The notes under the pieces were generated by a model. The model saw only the letters and a list, made by a program, of their open reading frames with translations, was not told where the DNA came from and did no database searches. Below are positions 29,428 to 40,335 of a stretch of DNA of 45,935 bases, piece after piece. The stretch is from contig CALSCP010001606.1 in the NCBI GenBank assembly GCA_943704425.1, positions 1,656-47,590 on the forward strand. The letters are read 5' to 3'. Positions within the stretch are counted from its first letter, which is position 1. The number at the start of each line of letters is the position of its first letter. Position numbers and translations under genes: made by a program. Origin of the DNA: Ministeria vibrans ATCC 50519. Its lineage: Eukaryota; Opisthokonta; Filasterea.

Positions 29428-30799
29428 GCTGCCCACTCTGAGCGCACAGGTGCAGTCTCTCCAATCGCAAGTCGACCAGTGCACGTGTTCGTGTTCGTCG
29501 TCACCGTGCCAGCTCGGCGCAACGTGCGTCGATGCCTACGACGGGTTCACGTGCGTATGTCCCGCGGGCTTCGGAGGCAGCGACTGTGCCTCCGACATGG
29601 ACGAGTGTGCGTCGTCGCCCTGCTCCAATGGTGGCACCTGCGTCGACATGGTCGATGGCTTTGTCTGTTCGTGTCCGTTGGACTACACCGGCATCATGTG
29701 TAGCATTGATGTGAATGAGTGTTCCTCGTTTCCCTGCCAGAATGGCGGAACCTGTGCGAACCTCGTCGATGGCTTTGAGTGCTCGTGTGTGTTGGGCTTC
29801 ACTGGCACACTATGCGATCAAGAAGACGAATGCGCGTCGTCGCCATGCCAGAATGGTGCCACTTGCACGGACATGATGGGCTTCTACACATGCGCCTGTC
29901 CAGTCGGACTCGGAGGCTTTGTCTGCGAGAAAAACATCGCCGAGTGTTCGTCCTGTCCCTGTCAAAATGGCGGCACATGCGTCGACGATATTGGATTCTT
30001 TACCTGCACGTGTGCGTCGGGCTTCTCCGACACCCTGTGTTCCACGAACATTGACGAGTGTGCGTCGTCACCGTGCCAGAACAGCGGAACGTGCGTCGAC
30101 GAGATGGATGGCTTCTCGTGCCTCTGTCAGCATGGTTGGCTCGGATCAGACTGTTCCATTGACCCGTGCGACTCGAGCCCCTGTCATTACTCCACCTCGT
30201 GTATTCCAGGCTACTACTTGGGGACGCCCGGTCTGCTTACCGTGCCCTGGTGTGTCAATTGCGGCCCATTTCCGCTCACGCTCAATGTCGAGGTGGGTCA
30301 GGAAGTCCAGTGGTCCATTGCAAATGCCACCACCGCGCACACCGTTGTCATACCCTCTCTCAACGTCACCAGTCCAACTCCAATGAGCAGCGACTTTGTC
30401 TATTCTTTCTCCTCGCCAGGCTCCTATCCATTTCACTGCACCTACCACGCCACAAGCATGTACGGCACTGTCGTCGTCACTGCCCCGCCTGACTTTGTCT
30501 GTGAGTGTGACGATGGACTTGCCGGTGTCTTTTGCGAGACGGACGTTGACCTGTGCATGTCCAGCCCGTGCCAGTACGGCGGGACGTGCGTCGACGGCGT
30601 TGGCAATGCTTGGCCACCATACTCGTGCTCCTGTGCTCCCGGCTACACCGGGTCAAACTGTGAGACGTTTCTCGGTTGCCACTCGCCGCCGCTGTGCCAG
30701 AACGGCGGAACGTGCTATCCGAGCCAAAATACCTACATGTGCGACTGTGTTGAGGGATATACCGGTGCGACGTGCGACATTAGCTTTGTCACTGTTTGA
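29090..30799 (+). CDS. Secreted EGF-repeat protein with embedded cupredoxin domain
   Basis: Exons 29090-29326 and 29429-30799; 535 residues. Signal peptide (MKLNVLLVFLTTVCHVATPVWG), then a short Leu/Gln-rich segment likely to be helical (to about 105). Six complete EGF modules follow (DECASSPC...GGTC patterns), then a seventh whose first three cysteines (CDSSPCHYSTSC) and last three (CECDDGLAGVFC) are separated by about 100 residues. That insert (about 335-433) reads as a cupredoxin: VEVGQEVQWSIAN, H383 in TTAHTVV, a GSYPFHC turn, then C416, H419 and M423 in CTYHATSMYG, and a final GTVVV strand. These match the His/Cys/His/Met type-1 copper ligands of plastocyanin-like proteins. Two more EGF modules end the protein; there is no membrane segment or GPI-like tail. 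Function unknown: an extracellular electron-transfer or copper-binding adhesive protein is an inference. Confidence 0.85.
29384..29426. repeat. (CT)n microsatellite in the EGF/cupredoxin intron
   Basis: About 21 CT units on the coding strand, ending directly at the TTAG acceptor (29425-29428), so it serves as the polypyrimidine tract. Confidence 0.95.
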
Positions 30800-30848
30800 G
30801 CGTCGTCCCCGGGTTGTCACGGCAGCACTTGCGTCGACAGCGGCGGCA
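30800..30848 (+). pseudogene. Decayed EGF module after the stop codon
   Basis: In frame after the TGA, the sequence reads ASSPGCHGSTCVDSGGT, matching the opening of an EGF module (xCASSPxC...GTCVD). The TGA sits where the first cysteine would be. The resemblance fades within 50 bases. Suggests the protein once had a tenth module, lost by a Cys-to-stop change. Confidence 0.5.
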
Positions 30849-30952
30849 CTTTATTTGTTCTCCACGCTGTTATATGGTCTGTACATAGTGGAGGGCCAAC
30901 TCGTCACGCATGTATTCCATTAATATCAATTCTTCGTTCAATTTTTGCTCGT

Positions 30953-31753
30953 TCATTCGGACACTGCCAATGATTGTCGTTTTTCAACGTATGACTGGTG
31001 AAAGTCTTTTGCAAGGTGTGAAAAGGGCGGAAGGACCGACTGTGGGTCAGTTGCGGAGCACTCAAAGTACGTAAGATCGTGTTGTTGTGCAAATGACTCG
31101 CCTTCCTCGCGACTCACTCTTCGCCGGTTCTCCAGGTCGGTCTTGTTTGCCACAACGACTCCTATTAGAAAAAGAACAAAAAATCACAGTGAGTTGGTGG
31201 AGACAGAACACGTTAGTTGTACCATAGAGAGGACCGGATTTGCGCTTTTTTCTAGCCATTTCGAACCAGGCTGAGGAGTGCTCAAACGACTTCGGGTCAG
31301 TCACATCGTACACAGCGACAACCATTGCAATGTTCTCCCACTACGATAAAATAAGAGATGTTAGACAGGGAGCTAAGACGTAGCGAGCAAGATCAATCAT
31401 AATACTTATACCAAATAAATTCTTACATATTGTGGAACGGTGTCTGTGAAAACATTCTGACCGGCCGAATCATACACATACAATTCGACGAGGTCATCAC
31501 TGTCGGGGACGCTTACAGCTTGTATTTTAAGGTCTACTCCAGCAGTCTGGAAGGCGGCGGGGGGGACAACAAGGGCTAGCAATTGGACATTGATTGATGT
31601 GTGTGGTTACCATGGAGTACGCTTTGGAAAATGGTTCGCCGCCCAGGGCCGCAAGCAGCGCTGTTTTCCCGACTGTCGCATCTCCTAAGTGCAATAGGGC
31701 GATGTAGGCATGCTGACAAGGGGGAAGAGAGGGAGGGAGGGAAGAGAGGGAGA

Positions 31754-31815
<62 letters not shown>

Positions 31816-31858
31816 TGATACCGACGAGAGCGCACTTGCACCGTAAAATGACACCCAT
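30953..31858 (-). CDS. IFT27: IFT27 (Rabl4), intraflagellar-transport small GTPase
   Basis: Rab-like GTPase of the IFT-B complex, which works with IFT25 in flagellar transport. Exons 31858-31822, 31684-31611, 31546-31427, 31340-31223, 31161-30953; 185 residues (human 186). The P-loop is GDATVGKT (13-20), completed across intron 1. Switch/G2 region is FSKAYSMTAGVDL. G3 is YDSAGQN (62-68); the human protein also uses DSAG rather than DTAG. G4 is ANKTD (121-125) and G5-like ECSATD. The segment WENIAMVVAVYDVTDPKSFE matches the corresponding IFT27 stretch rather than classical Rabs, and there is no C-terminal prenylation cysteine. Intron 1 is mostly a (GA)n tract. Its presence implies that the organism builds a flagellum at some stage. 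Convergent with the EGF/cupredoxin gene. Confidence 0.88.
31741..31816. repeat. (GA)n microsatellite in IFT27 intron 1
   Basis: GA repeats interrupted by GGGA units. In coding sense a (TC)n tract filling most of the intron between 31821 and 31685. Confidence 0.95.
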
Positions 31859-32316
31859 TGAGATATTGTGCGGCTTTGTCCTCTATAGACTCAACACACA
31901 CTCTGGCTTGTGCAACACAAACGGTGATCAATGAATATTAATTTGATTTTTAAAAAATCAATCTATCAAGTAGGAAAATAAATAGAGAAGATACTCAATG
32001 TCAAAACAAGACAATATAGAAAACAAAGAATTAATAATAAAACAAAGAATTAATAATAATATTATTAGTACTTGATTACGTCTTGTTTTATTCATTTCAG
32101 ATTCGATGAGAATTATTAATACTATCGTTTGAACCAACGTAATTATTACTATTATTAGTATAATATCGATGAGTACACAAATATAAACGAAAAACTCGTC
32201 GGGCATTCTTTTTTTCTTTTATAACAATACAGCTGAGGGGTCGATAATGATGGGGAGAAAATCAAGGACCAAACGATTGACGCGACGATGCCACTAGAAA
32301 AACAACAACGGAAAGG
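31859..32316. other. Intergenic region, IFT27 5' side
   Basis: 458 bp, strongly AT-rich, with an imperfect direct repeat AACAAAGAATTAATAATAA (about 32022-32060) and ATTATTA runs. A TGATCA palindrome at about 31925 lies 67 bp upstream of the IFT27 start. It also holds the Smaug-like 3' UTR. No gene seen. Confidence 0.5.
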
Positions 32317-34835
32317 TCATGGAACATTCTCTGAGAAGCTCTCCTCCTCACCGTTTGCAATGTCTGCTTCCGTGAGTGAAATGAAACGACACGCATCGTC
32401 GGTGGCGGCAAGGCAGGTGGCGAGAGGATCGTCGTTGGAGGTGGCGGCGCGGACGGCAGTGAGTGCAGAGGGGACATGGTCAGGGGCAAGGGCAAGGTCG
32501 GCCTCGACGAGGGCGATGAGAGACGCCGGGTGAGCGGCATTACTAGCTGTGGTCGCAAACGATGCGCCGGCGGTGCTGCTGCTGAAGGAGGAAGCAGGGG
32601 TGGCTGATGTGCGGGAGGGCGCGATGTCGGTGGAACTGGTGCGTGCGCTGAATGAGGTGGAGCCACCTGAGAGCGCAATAAGGGCGGAAGAGCGACGTAC
32701 GGGCGGCGGAGACGACACATCGTCTGCACTGCGCGTCGCACTGCCAATATTACCACCACCACTATGGCTACTGTGTCCCACTGATGCTGCGGCAGCGGCC
32801 GCGACTGCCGCAAGGCTCATGGGCTGCTGAGAGCCACCCGACGACCAGTGGAGCGACAGCGCATCACACTCACGCAACCAGTACAGAAAGCGACGCTTGT
32901 GCTCGAGGGAGAAGGCAGAGTGGCGCGACACACGATCCAGCGCACTCACCAAGGCCGTCAAAGTCGTCTCATTGGGTCGCGTCCCTAGCGCAAGTACACA
33001 AAAGGCGCGCGCAAGAGCCAGACTGAATTGCTGAGGAAACGTAAACGAGCCCGCACTCTGCCCCGGATTGGGTACAATCGGCCCACTCGCAATCAGTTTC
33101 AGCTCCTCCACAGCACTTGCAAACTTGGTGGGTTCGTTCATGTCCTGGAAAGGATTACCGGGTTTAAGATTTGACACGTCGTGTCAGAAACGACAGGGTT
33201 GGATTTTAGGGTTTGCGTTGGGGGGAGTTCTATACCTTCAAGAGAGAGTCAAGAATAGACTCACGATCGCGCAATCGTTGGAGAGACAAGACCATCTTCT
33301 TGCGGGCACCCGCAGCGGCAACACCCAGAGTCACAAGTGCGTCGTCGGTCAGTGCGAGCATGTCAGAGTAGGACAGGGACGCAAACAGAGAGAGGTACTT
33401 GTGCAGACGGAGACTCTTGAGCCACGTTGGAACCTCTATATATTTGTGTGTGTGTGTGTTAGTGTGCACAACAATGTACAATCGAATTGAGGTGTACCTT
33501 TCATTCCTGAGTGAGGATTGAAGGGCGGCTCGATGATTTGGGGAGTTGAGTCGAGTGGAGTGACTCTGAGTTGCTCATTCTGTTGTTGTTGTTGTTGCTG
33601 CTGCTGCTGTTTGCGGTTCTTTTCAAAGCCAGGAGGAGGGACAATGGCACGGGAAGAGAGGGTAGAGGCGGATTTTGGAGTATCGTCGGTGAGCCATGAG
33701 CCATCGCGGAAGGAGGCGCCGGGAGGGGCGACAGAAGAAAGCAGAGGGGCGCGCTTGGTGTCTGCGGCTGGTGCCGGTGCTGCTGGAGTGGAGGCGTCGA
33801 GGACTGCTTGAGCAGCCATAGAGGCGAAGGTCTCGTGTTGAAGAGCATTGTTGTGGTTCGAAGGGGCTGGTTGGGGTGGGGTGCTCCAGCCGTCGTGTGA
33901 GGAGCGTAGGGCGTCGCCAGGGCTGCCCCATGTAGCGCGTTGGCGAGAGGAGAGGGAGAGGGGTGTGTCGGAGGAGGAGAAGGAGGAGGAGGGGCTGGCA
34001 GAGGGCGCGGTGGTGCCCACAGAGGCGAATGGAGGGGTGTCGCGCGACGGTGGAGTGGATGCGGACGAGAGAGCGCCAGTGACACCCCCGCTGGAGGATG
34101 CAGCTGCCGAGACGCCAGCGGTCGACAGGGATGCATGGGCGAGCTGCTGCTGGCGGGCCATGAGCGCCGGGCGGCAGTCAACGAAGGCGGGATGGCTCAG
34201 CGCGACTGTGACGAGATCACGACAGCGCTCCATCTGCGGCTGGTGCGCGGCCATCGAGCGGAGCGTGTGCGCACAGACCGGCTCAATGAGCGACGCCATT
34301 GCGAGGGCCGCTGTGCGGTTCGACGGTAGCACAAGCGGCAGCAGATCGAGAAGTTGAGTGGTCGTTCGAACGACTGTGCAGGGCAAAAGGAGGGGCGGCG
34401 GTGAGCGCAGAAGGGGGTGGGGTACAAGGGGGGGAGGGTGCTTACCAGACATGGGGTCGTTCACCTGCAGCGTCAGAAGCGCGTCTAAAGGAACGCAAAA
34501 ACATCAATACAAAAAAAAAAAAAAAAAAAAAAACAGTTGTGTTTGGGTATGTGTGTGTGTTACCAGGAGAATTAGCGAGCTGCTCGTGCTGCAGGAGCTG
34601 AGGGAACACGGCAGCGTTGTTGTGGTTGACAACATTGACAAGGTAGCGGGCCTGGACGGGCGGAATCTACAGAGGGAGGTCAGGAGGGCGCGGGGGGGGG
34701 GNNNNNNNNNNGGAGGGGGGGAGGGGCGGGCGGTACTTGTTGCAGCAGTGCCTGAAGCACCACGAGCCGCTCCGAGGCCCGCCAGTTGGGGAACCACGCC
34801 AGCACGTTGCCGACCTGTTCACGGAACTGTGCCAT
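32317..34835 (-). CDS. Smaug/Vts1-like SAM-domain RNA-binding protein
   Basis: Post-transcriptional repressor family that binds hairpin Smaug recognition elements in mRNAs. Exons 34835-34737, 34666-34564, 34484-34446, 34373-33498, 33435-33236, 33144-32317; 714 residues (human SAMD4A about 718). The N-terminus (MAQFREQVGNVLAWFPNW) matches the conserved Smaug opening (FRDQVGILAGWF), as does the helical dimerisation region through about residue 150. A long Ser/Pro-rich linker with polyglutamine (about 10 Q) leads to the SAM domain at 373-439: EVPTWLKSLRLHKY...GARKKMVLSLQRLRDRE, very close to the RNA-binding Smaug SAM with its basic helix 5. The segment after it (EPTKFASAVEELKL...) corresponds to the PHAT-like region of Smaug. 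The C-terminal Ala/Ser-rich tail is unassigned. An assembly gap lies inside intron 1 only. Target mRNAs are unknown. Confidence 0.9.
34511..34533. repeat. Poly(A) tract, poly(T) in coding sense
   Basis: 23 A on the plus strand, in intron 2 of the Smaug-like gene. In coding sense a poly(T) tract 26 bases before the TCTAG-type acceptor at 34485. Confidence 0.95.
34702..34711. other. Assembly gap, 10 N
   Basis: Lies in a purine-rich (G-run) stretch in intron 1 of the Smaug-like gene, probably a sequencing or assembly failure at a homopurine repeat. No exon sequence is lost by my model. Confidence 1.
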
Positions 34836-35245
34836 TCGCTAAAAATTAATTGAAATATTATTGTTAAACTAAATATTTTGATTATCTCTTCTGCTCAACG
34901 ATTTTGTCGTTCGAGCGTTTGCTCGTCCGATAGATCGTCTCTAGTGAGTCTAGACGGTAAAAGCAAAGTGACTAGAACGCCTTCGATGGGCGCTCAATTG
35001 AGCGTGAGATTCTGAACTTGGACTGCTCCAGACACTGCCGGGGGTGCAGATCTGGCTTGAGTGGGACACACACTGCAAAGCAACTGAAACAACCTGCTCT
35101 GTCGCACAGGGAGTGGAGTAGGAGTCAGCCAACCTATTAATCAATTGAGTCTTATGATCTACCCAAAAGTTCATTCTATAAATCTGAAATCTCAACTCTG
35201 AACTCTCAAGCAACAATTTCTCATTTTTTTCTACTGTATTCGTGC
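34836..35245. promoter_or_regulatory. Divergent promoter region, Smaug-like gene and lipase
   Basis: 410 bp between divergent starts. Includes GATAGATCGTC at about 34930-34942 and an AT-rich block at 34848-34885. No gene or RNA recognised. Confidence 0.45.
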
Positions 35246-35639
35246 ATGCGCCTCATTGGACTGACACTCGCTGCGTTGGCTGTCTTCGCCGTTGCCCTTG
35301 CGGCCCCAAGTAGCGCAATTCTGTCTTCTTCTCTCTCTTTCTCACCTTCTCGTCCTTTCCAGCAGCCCCCAAGGCGCCCAACTACCCCACGTCGTTGCTG
35401 CTGACCATGTGTGAGTATGGTAAGATTCCTCAGCTCACTTTTCTCGGTGGATGACATTATCTCAAAAAAAAACTTTCCATAATAAAATATATCTTTTTTC
35501 TGCTCTCTCTCCTCAGCGGCGGCTGCGTACTGCCCGCAAACGCTGCTTGAGAACTGGTCGTGCTCCCGCTGCGGCTATGGCAACTACTCGGCGACTGCGG
35601 TATGCGCTGGCGATTGTTTTTCGCACTGCTAACCCTTCT

Positions 35640-35674
<35 letters not shown>

Positions 35675-36425
35675 TTGCGTCTCTTAGGGATTTCAACCAG
35701 TCCAAATCGTCGAGGATGTCAAAGACAACCTGCAGGCATACGTGGGGGTGTCTGACTCGCTTCCTGGCATCGTGGTTGCCTTCCGAGGCACTCAGGTAAA
35801 CGAGTGAGCGGACCAAAGTCGCAACTGATTCCTTGTTGTGCAGGAAACATCGTTGAAAAATTGGATCACCGACCTGTACTCGGCGCACTCCGACTTCAAC
35901 TACCCTGGCTGCACAAATGGCTGCAAGGTCCACGAGGGCTTCTACAACGCATACAACCGCACAGTCCAGGCGGGACTACTTACGGCAATTCAACAGGCGC
36001 AGAAGATGCGGCCGTCGTACACTCTCTATGTGACGGGCCACTCGCTGGGGGCCGCGCTCGCAACGCTCTGCGCCAGCGATATGGTTAGCAACTACGGGTT
36101 TGAGGGCAAGACAGTACTGACCAACTACGGGTCGCCGCGCGTCGGGGACACTGCCTACTACTCGTGGGTCAAGACCATCCTTCCCATGGCCGACCGCGTC
36201 GTCAACCAGGCTGACATTGTGCCCCATCTGCCTCCCGAGGACTTCAACTTCCACCACATTGCAACGGAAATGTGGATCAACCCGGTCGGTGTCATCACTC
36301 AGTGCAATGGCTCTGGCGAAGACCCAAACTGCTCCGACTCAGTGCCCGTCTACGACTTTTCCATCGCAGACCACCTTGACTACTTTGGCCTTGATATGGG
36401 CACTGGGCCCTGTACTCCCCCTTGA
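35246..36425 (+). CDS. Secreted class 3 (fungal-type) lipase
   Basis: Alpha/beta-hydrolase of the lipase class 3 family, acting on acylglycerols outside the cell or in the endomembrane lumen. Exons 35246-35309, 35363-35419, 35517-35599, 35688-35795, 35844-36425; 297 residues. Signal peptide MRLIGLTLAALAVFAVALAA. The oxyanion-side strand GIVVAFRGTQ precedes NWITDLYSA, as in the family. The nucleophile elbow is VTGHSLGAAL with S171. The acid is D228 in NQADIVPHLPP, and H281 in IADHLDYF completes the triad. Cysteine pairs (CPQ...CSRCG and CTNGCK) suggest disulfides, as expected of a secreted enzyme. Intron 1 ends in a CAGCAG tandem acceptor, so TAPK or TPK can be made at the signal-peptide boundary. 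Size and layout match Thermomyces/Rhizomucor-type lipases. Substrate range cannot be read. Confidence 0.92.
35641..35670. repeat. (CT)n microsatellite in a lipase intron
   Basis: CT repeats on the coding strand, 17 bases before the CTCTTAG acceptor at 35687. Confidence 0.9.
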
Positions 36426-36601
36426 GCCACAAAATGAAAAGTTTTTTTTTTTACAGAATCGTCACGTATAATAATTTTAATAATAATAATTTTATTATAT
36501 TTTTTCTCTTACACTTAGTATAATATACAATTATTATAGGATTATTATTAATAAGGCGCGAGTCTGCGCTAGTGGGAATGCCATTGAATGGACTACGCGC
36601 G

Positions 36602-39298
36602 CTATGCTGTGAGTTGTCGGATGCGCTGCTCAAGGGCAAGCACCACGGCGAGTGTGGATGCCAAGCGGGCCTCACAGGCTCCCAGACGGGCTGCAGCGTC
36701 ACTGCGCACGGCAGCCAGGTCCACACGCAGCTGAGCCGCCACCGCGTCACTGGTGCTCGCGTGCTGAGCTGCCTCTGCGGCACGCACTGTTGCAGCACGC
36801 GCATCCGTCTCCGACTGCGCCACTGTCAAGCGCAACGTGTCGCGTTCCTTGGTCACAGACGTGAGCTGCTGCTGCAGCGCCGCCACCACAAGCCATGGGT
36901 TTGCGCCGCTCTGGTACGCCTCCTTGACGGCGGGCGTCATCACGTCGCTCATGCCAGTCGACGCCACGCGCGCGCGTGTGCGCATTAGCTCCTCATTGAC
37001 CTGTGCCAGCTCAAGCTCAAGCTCCGTCACCCGCGTTGAACGCACCCGTGCAGTCTCTGCCTTGTCCATCAGCGACGCACAAAGCGCCTGCCACTCAGCC
37101 GTCACGGAGGTCTGCACGTTTTCCCTGCGCTGTGCCTTCTCCAGCTCCTGCTTCATCTCCGCATGCTCTGCGCCCAACACAGTGCTGTGCTCCATCATGT
37201 ACTGCACACGCGACCGGTCCTTGTTGGCCTTGCTCTGCTCGCCGTGCAGCCACTGGTCTAGTCGCTCGCGCAGCACACTGTTGTCGCGGTGCAGTCCGTT
37301 GATCTGTGCACGTAGGGCGTCCAGTTCCCCATGTGCCGCACGCAGTTCCACTTCAGCCTCCGCCTTGCCCGCCACCTCGACCTGTGCCTGTGCCAGCTGC
37401 ATGTGCAAACGATGCGCAACAATAGTGCGGCGCTGAGAGTACTCGCGCTCCTGCTGCAGCTCAAGGTCAATAAGACGCACGAGCTCTCGCAACGCAGTCA
37501 CTCGCTCCTCCTGCGACGCATCCGATGCAAGCACACCCACCAACGCAGACTGCTGCGACGAAGACAGTGACTCGCTCTGCGACGACGACGTCACCAGTGC
37601 TCGCGTGTAGCTGTTCTCTTCACCCCCCGAGTCGTAGCGGAAGCGGCCATGCATAACGTTGCGCGGCGAGAACGACGATGTGTGCACCGCATGCGAGCGA
37701 CTACTGCTTCCGCCACTAAACGAGTGCGACAGCTGCGTGCTCGCACCCGAAGCAGACGCAGCAACAGCACCCGTGCTCACAAGCGTAGGTGCAGCGGGAA
37801 ATGGCGTGTCAAGAAGGAGCCCGTGCTCGGCGGTAGCCCGGAAGAACCCTTCACCATCATCATCCTCATCATCAACACCATTACAATTCCCTGTCAGACC
37901 ACTCGGCTCATCATCATCCGCATACAGCTCATCCTGTGCACGCGAGTCCTCCTCAGTGAATGCACCAGTGGCCCTCCTACCACCACCAGTAGCCGCACGA
38001 CGAGTGGCGTCCTCTTCGCGTGCAGAACGTGCGTCTGCACTCGCACCTCCCTCGCGCACAGACGATGTCAGACGCCGTCGATTGGTGTGCTGCAACACGC
38101 GTGCGCGCTGTTGCATCCGCTGTGCTGACTCATGTGCCATCATCACTATCCCTCCAATGTGCAGCTTCTCACAGTCATCGACAATGTCGGACGCAGACAT
38201 TTGACGCAGTCGCTCGGTACTGAGCTCCTGACCGGCGGTGTACCGCACAAGCGACGGGTGGACGCAGACGCTGAGGAGCAGCGGTTCAAGAACCGTTGCA
38301 AGCTCAGGCGCAGTCAAACGGTCCGAGTCGAGTGAGCCAAACGAGAGCGAAGCGGGACGGGGAGTGTGTGCGGGCGAAGAGGAAATTTGCTGAGACGCAC
38401 TGTTGGTTTGAGGGATGCTCGAAGAGGACGATGCGGTGGTGGGGAGTCGCTGGTAGATATCACGGATGTAGACAAGCAGAGAGGACGGGTACATGGCGTA
38501 GAGGTGGCGGAATAGACCCGCCGTACAGGTTCGCAGGTGAGTTGCAGGACTGAGCGCAGTGTATGCGCGTGACTGGTTGAGACGCTCAACTAAAGCGTGG
38601 AAGGAAGTGAGAAGAAGAGTAAGTGATGTGGTAGATGATACGGGATCAAACATCGTACAGGTGGGTTGGTCGAGGATGGCCCAGGAAGGGCCTGCAGAGA
38701 CGGATGGAGAGGCTGACGGGAGGGGCATGTCGTTGTGACTGGTCTTGCGGAGGATGCCAGCACGGGCACGGAGAGAGGCGGCGGCGGAGGACGGAGAGAC
38801 GGGAGGGGAAGTGGAGGGGGATGGGGATGAGGAGGATTGGCTGTGGGCGACGCTGTGGCTGCGAACGCGGTTGTGCTCGAGTGGGGATGGGGGAGCCAGA
38901 GGGTTAGCACAAGCGGAGGGGAAATAGGGTGCCTGTTGCTGGGTGTGCTGTTGGCGGTGCTGCTGATGATGGTGATGGTGAGGTTGAGCGTGCATATGAT
39001 GTTGGAGTTGTTGGCGCGACATGAGTGTGTCTGCTGCGGTCGTGGCGTTGTTGTGCCGCAGCGACGGATGATTCCACAGGAGGAGTCGCATAAGAATGGC
39101 AAAGAGATCGGGTAGGTGGGGTGGAAGCGACGCACACAGCAAGGGTAAAAGGGAGGTCAATGACACACAACCACTCACCAGAACTGCAATGGATCGGTCC
39201 TGCTTGAGACTCGCCAAAAGCGACTCAAACAGAGGCGAGCGCGTCACAAGACTCAGGGAGCGATTCTACAAAACGCACATACTTCTCATTAACGCGTG

Positions 39299-39350
<52 letters not shown>

Positions 39351-39367
39351 ACACACACACACACACA

Positions 39368-39414
<47 letters not shown>

Positions 39415-40335
39415 TCACACACACCACAAAGACATACACACACACTCACACACATACCTGTCTTCTGGCAATACAGTCAAGAGCATTGAGGGCGCGCACA
39501 CGACTTGCAATGCAGAGAACAGTCGAGTTCATGTGTTGTAAAAAAGTCTACAGAGGAACACACTTCAGGACATGGCGCTCGCTCGTTCACGCCCGATCAC
39601 GTACGAGAACACTTGCTTCGCCCGTGGGAAGGTCAAGCAGGTCTGCATAGGACATATGGTGGGCGTTGTACACGAAGGCGCTTGACGAGGCGTCTGCTTC
39701 GCCGTGTGCTTCGCTGTCGTCCATGACAGTGCCATGACAATGTTCCGAAAGGACGAGAATGGCAAATTGCAGGTCCATGCGACACAGCGACTGGCAGCAC
39801 GGTATGAGGGCGGACCACACAAGCTTGTGGCGAGTGCGCGCGCACTGAATCAGGAAGGAGTGCCACGAAGAGAGACACTGCAACAAAAGCACACATGCGA
39901 AACACGCAAGCGCGAGATAATATTATAATATAATATTATCATAAATATAATTATAGTGAATGGTGCGATGCTTGCACACGTACCTGGAAGCCGTAGGACG
40001 CAAGAAACCTGTGGAGATGGCCGATGAGAGCGCCGACCTGGTCGGGTCCTAAGGCCTTGACGCCTTGGCTGGGTGTGCCGACAAGACCACGCAACGACGC
40101 CAGCACCTGGCGGAGGGGGCCGGTGAGACACACACACACTGATATACATACACATGCGAGGGGGGAGCGACGCGGGCAGTGCAGCGAGGGAGCAAAGGGA
40201 AGCACATACCGACTCGAGAGCAGTTGCCCCTTCCTCTTTTTTAACGTGCGCCAGAGTCGCAAGCGCCGCACATGCGTCGTCATCGACTCGTCCTGCACAC
40301 ACAGCATCGACCACCCTTCGATTAAGGTCGAGCAT
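36602..40335 (-). CDS. TSC1: Hamartin (TSC1) homologue
   Basis: Subunit of the tuberous sclerosis complex, which with TSC2 restrains Rheb and TORC1 on lysosomal membranes. Exons 40335-40210, 40106-39984, 39877-39605, 39547-39458, 39265-36602; 1091 residues (human 1164). The N-terminal half is all-helical. It has the hamartin core VLVSGCVSLTSLLPLL...PPHLPDLFAILMRLLLW, the stretch LFRHLYAMYPSSLLVYIRDIY, and VHPSLVRYTAGQELSTERLRQMSASDIVDDCEKLHI (shortened: key words VHPSLV and DIVDDCEK); human hamartin shows LFHRLYGMYPCNFVSFLR and VRIHPELV in the same order. A His/Gln- and Ser-rich middle follows, then about 400 residues of coiled coil (LRELVRLIDLELQQEREY... onward), again as in hamartin. TSC2 is not in the window. 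Exons 2-4 are short and least certain. Convergent with the lipase. Confidence 0.85.
39301..39423. repeat. Compound (CT)n(CA)n microsatellite in a TSC1 intron
   Basis: About 23 CT units followed by about 35 CA units, in the intron between exons 4 and 5. In coding sense it is (TG)n(AG)n, so unlike most tracts here it is not a pyrimidine tract. Confidence 0.95.

Noticed and set aside
30797-30799. TGA as a selenocysteine codon replacing an EGF cysteine
   Set aside because: Downstream frame stops looking like EGF within 50 bases and no SECIS-like hairpin was apparent; a nonsense change with decay is simpler.
39296-39541. Ser/Leu and Thr/His repeat peptides from the (CT)n(CA)n block
   Set aside because: Translations of a microsatellite inside a TSC1 intron, not genes.
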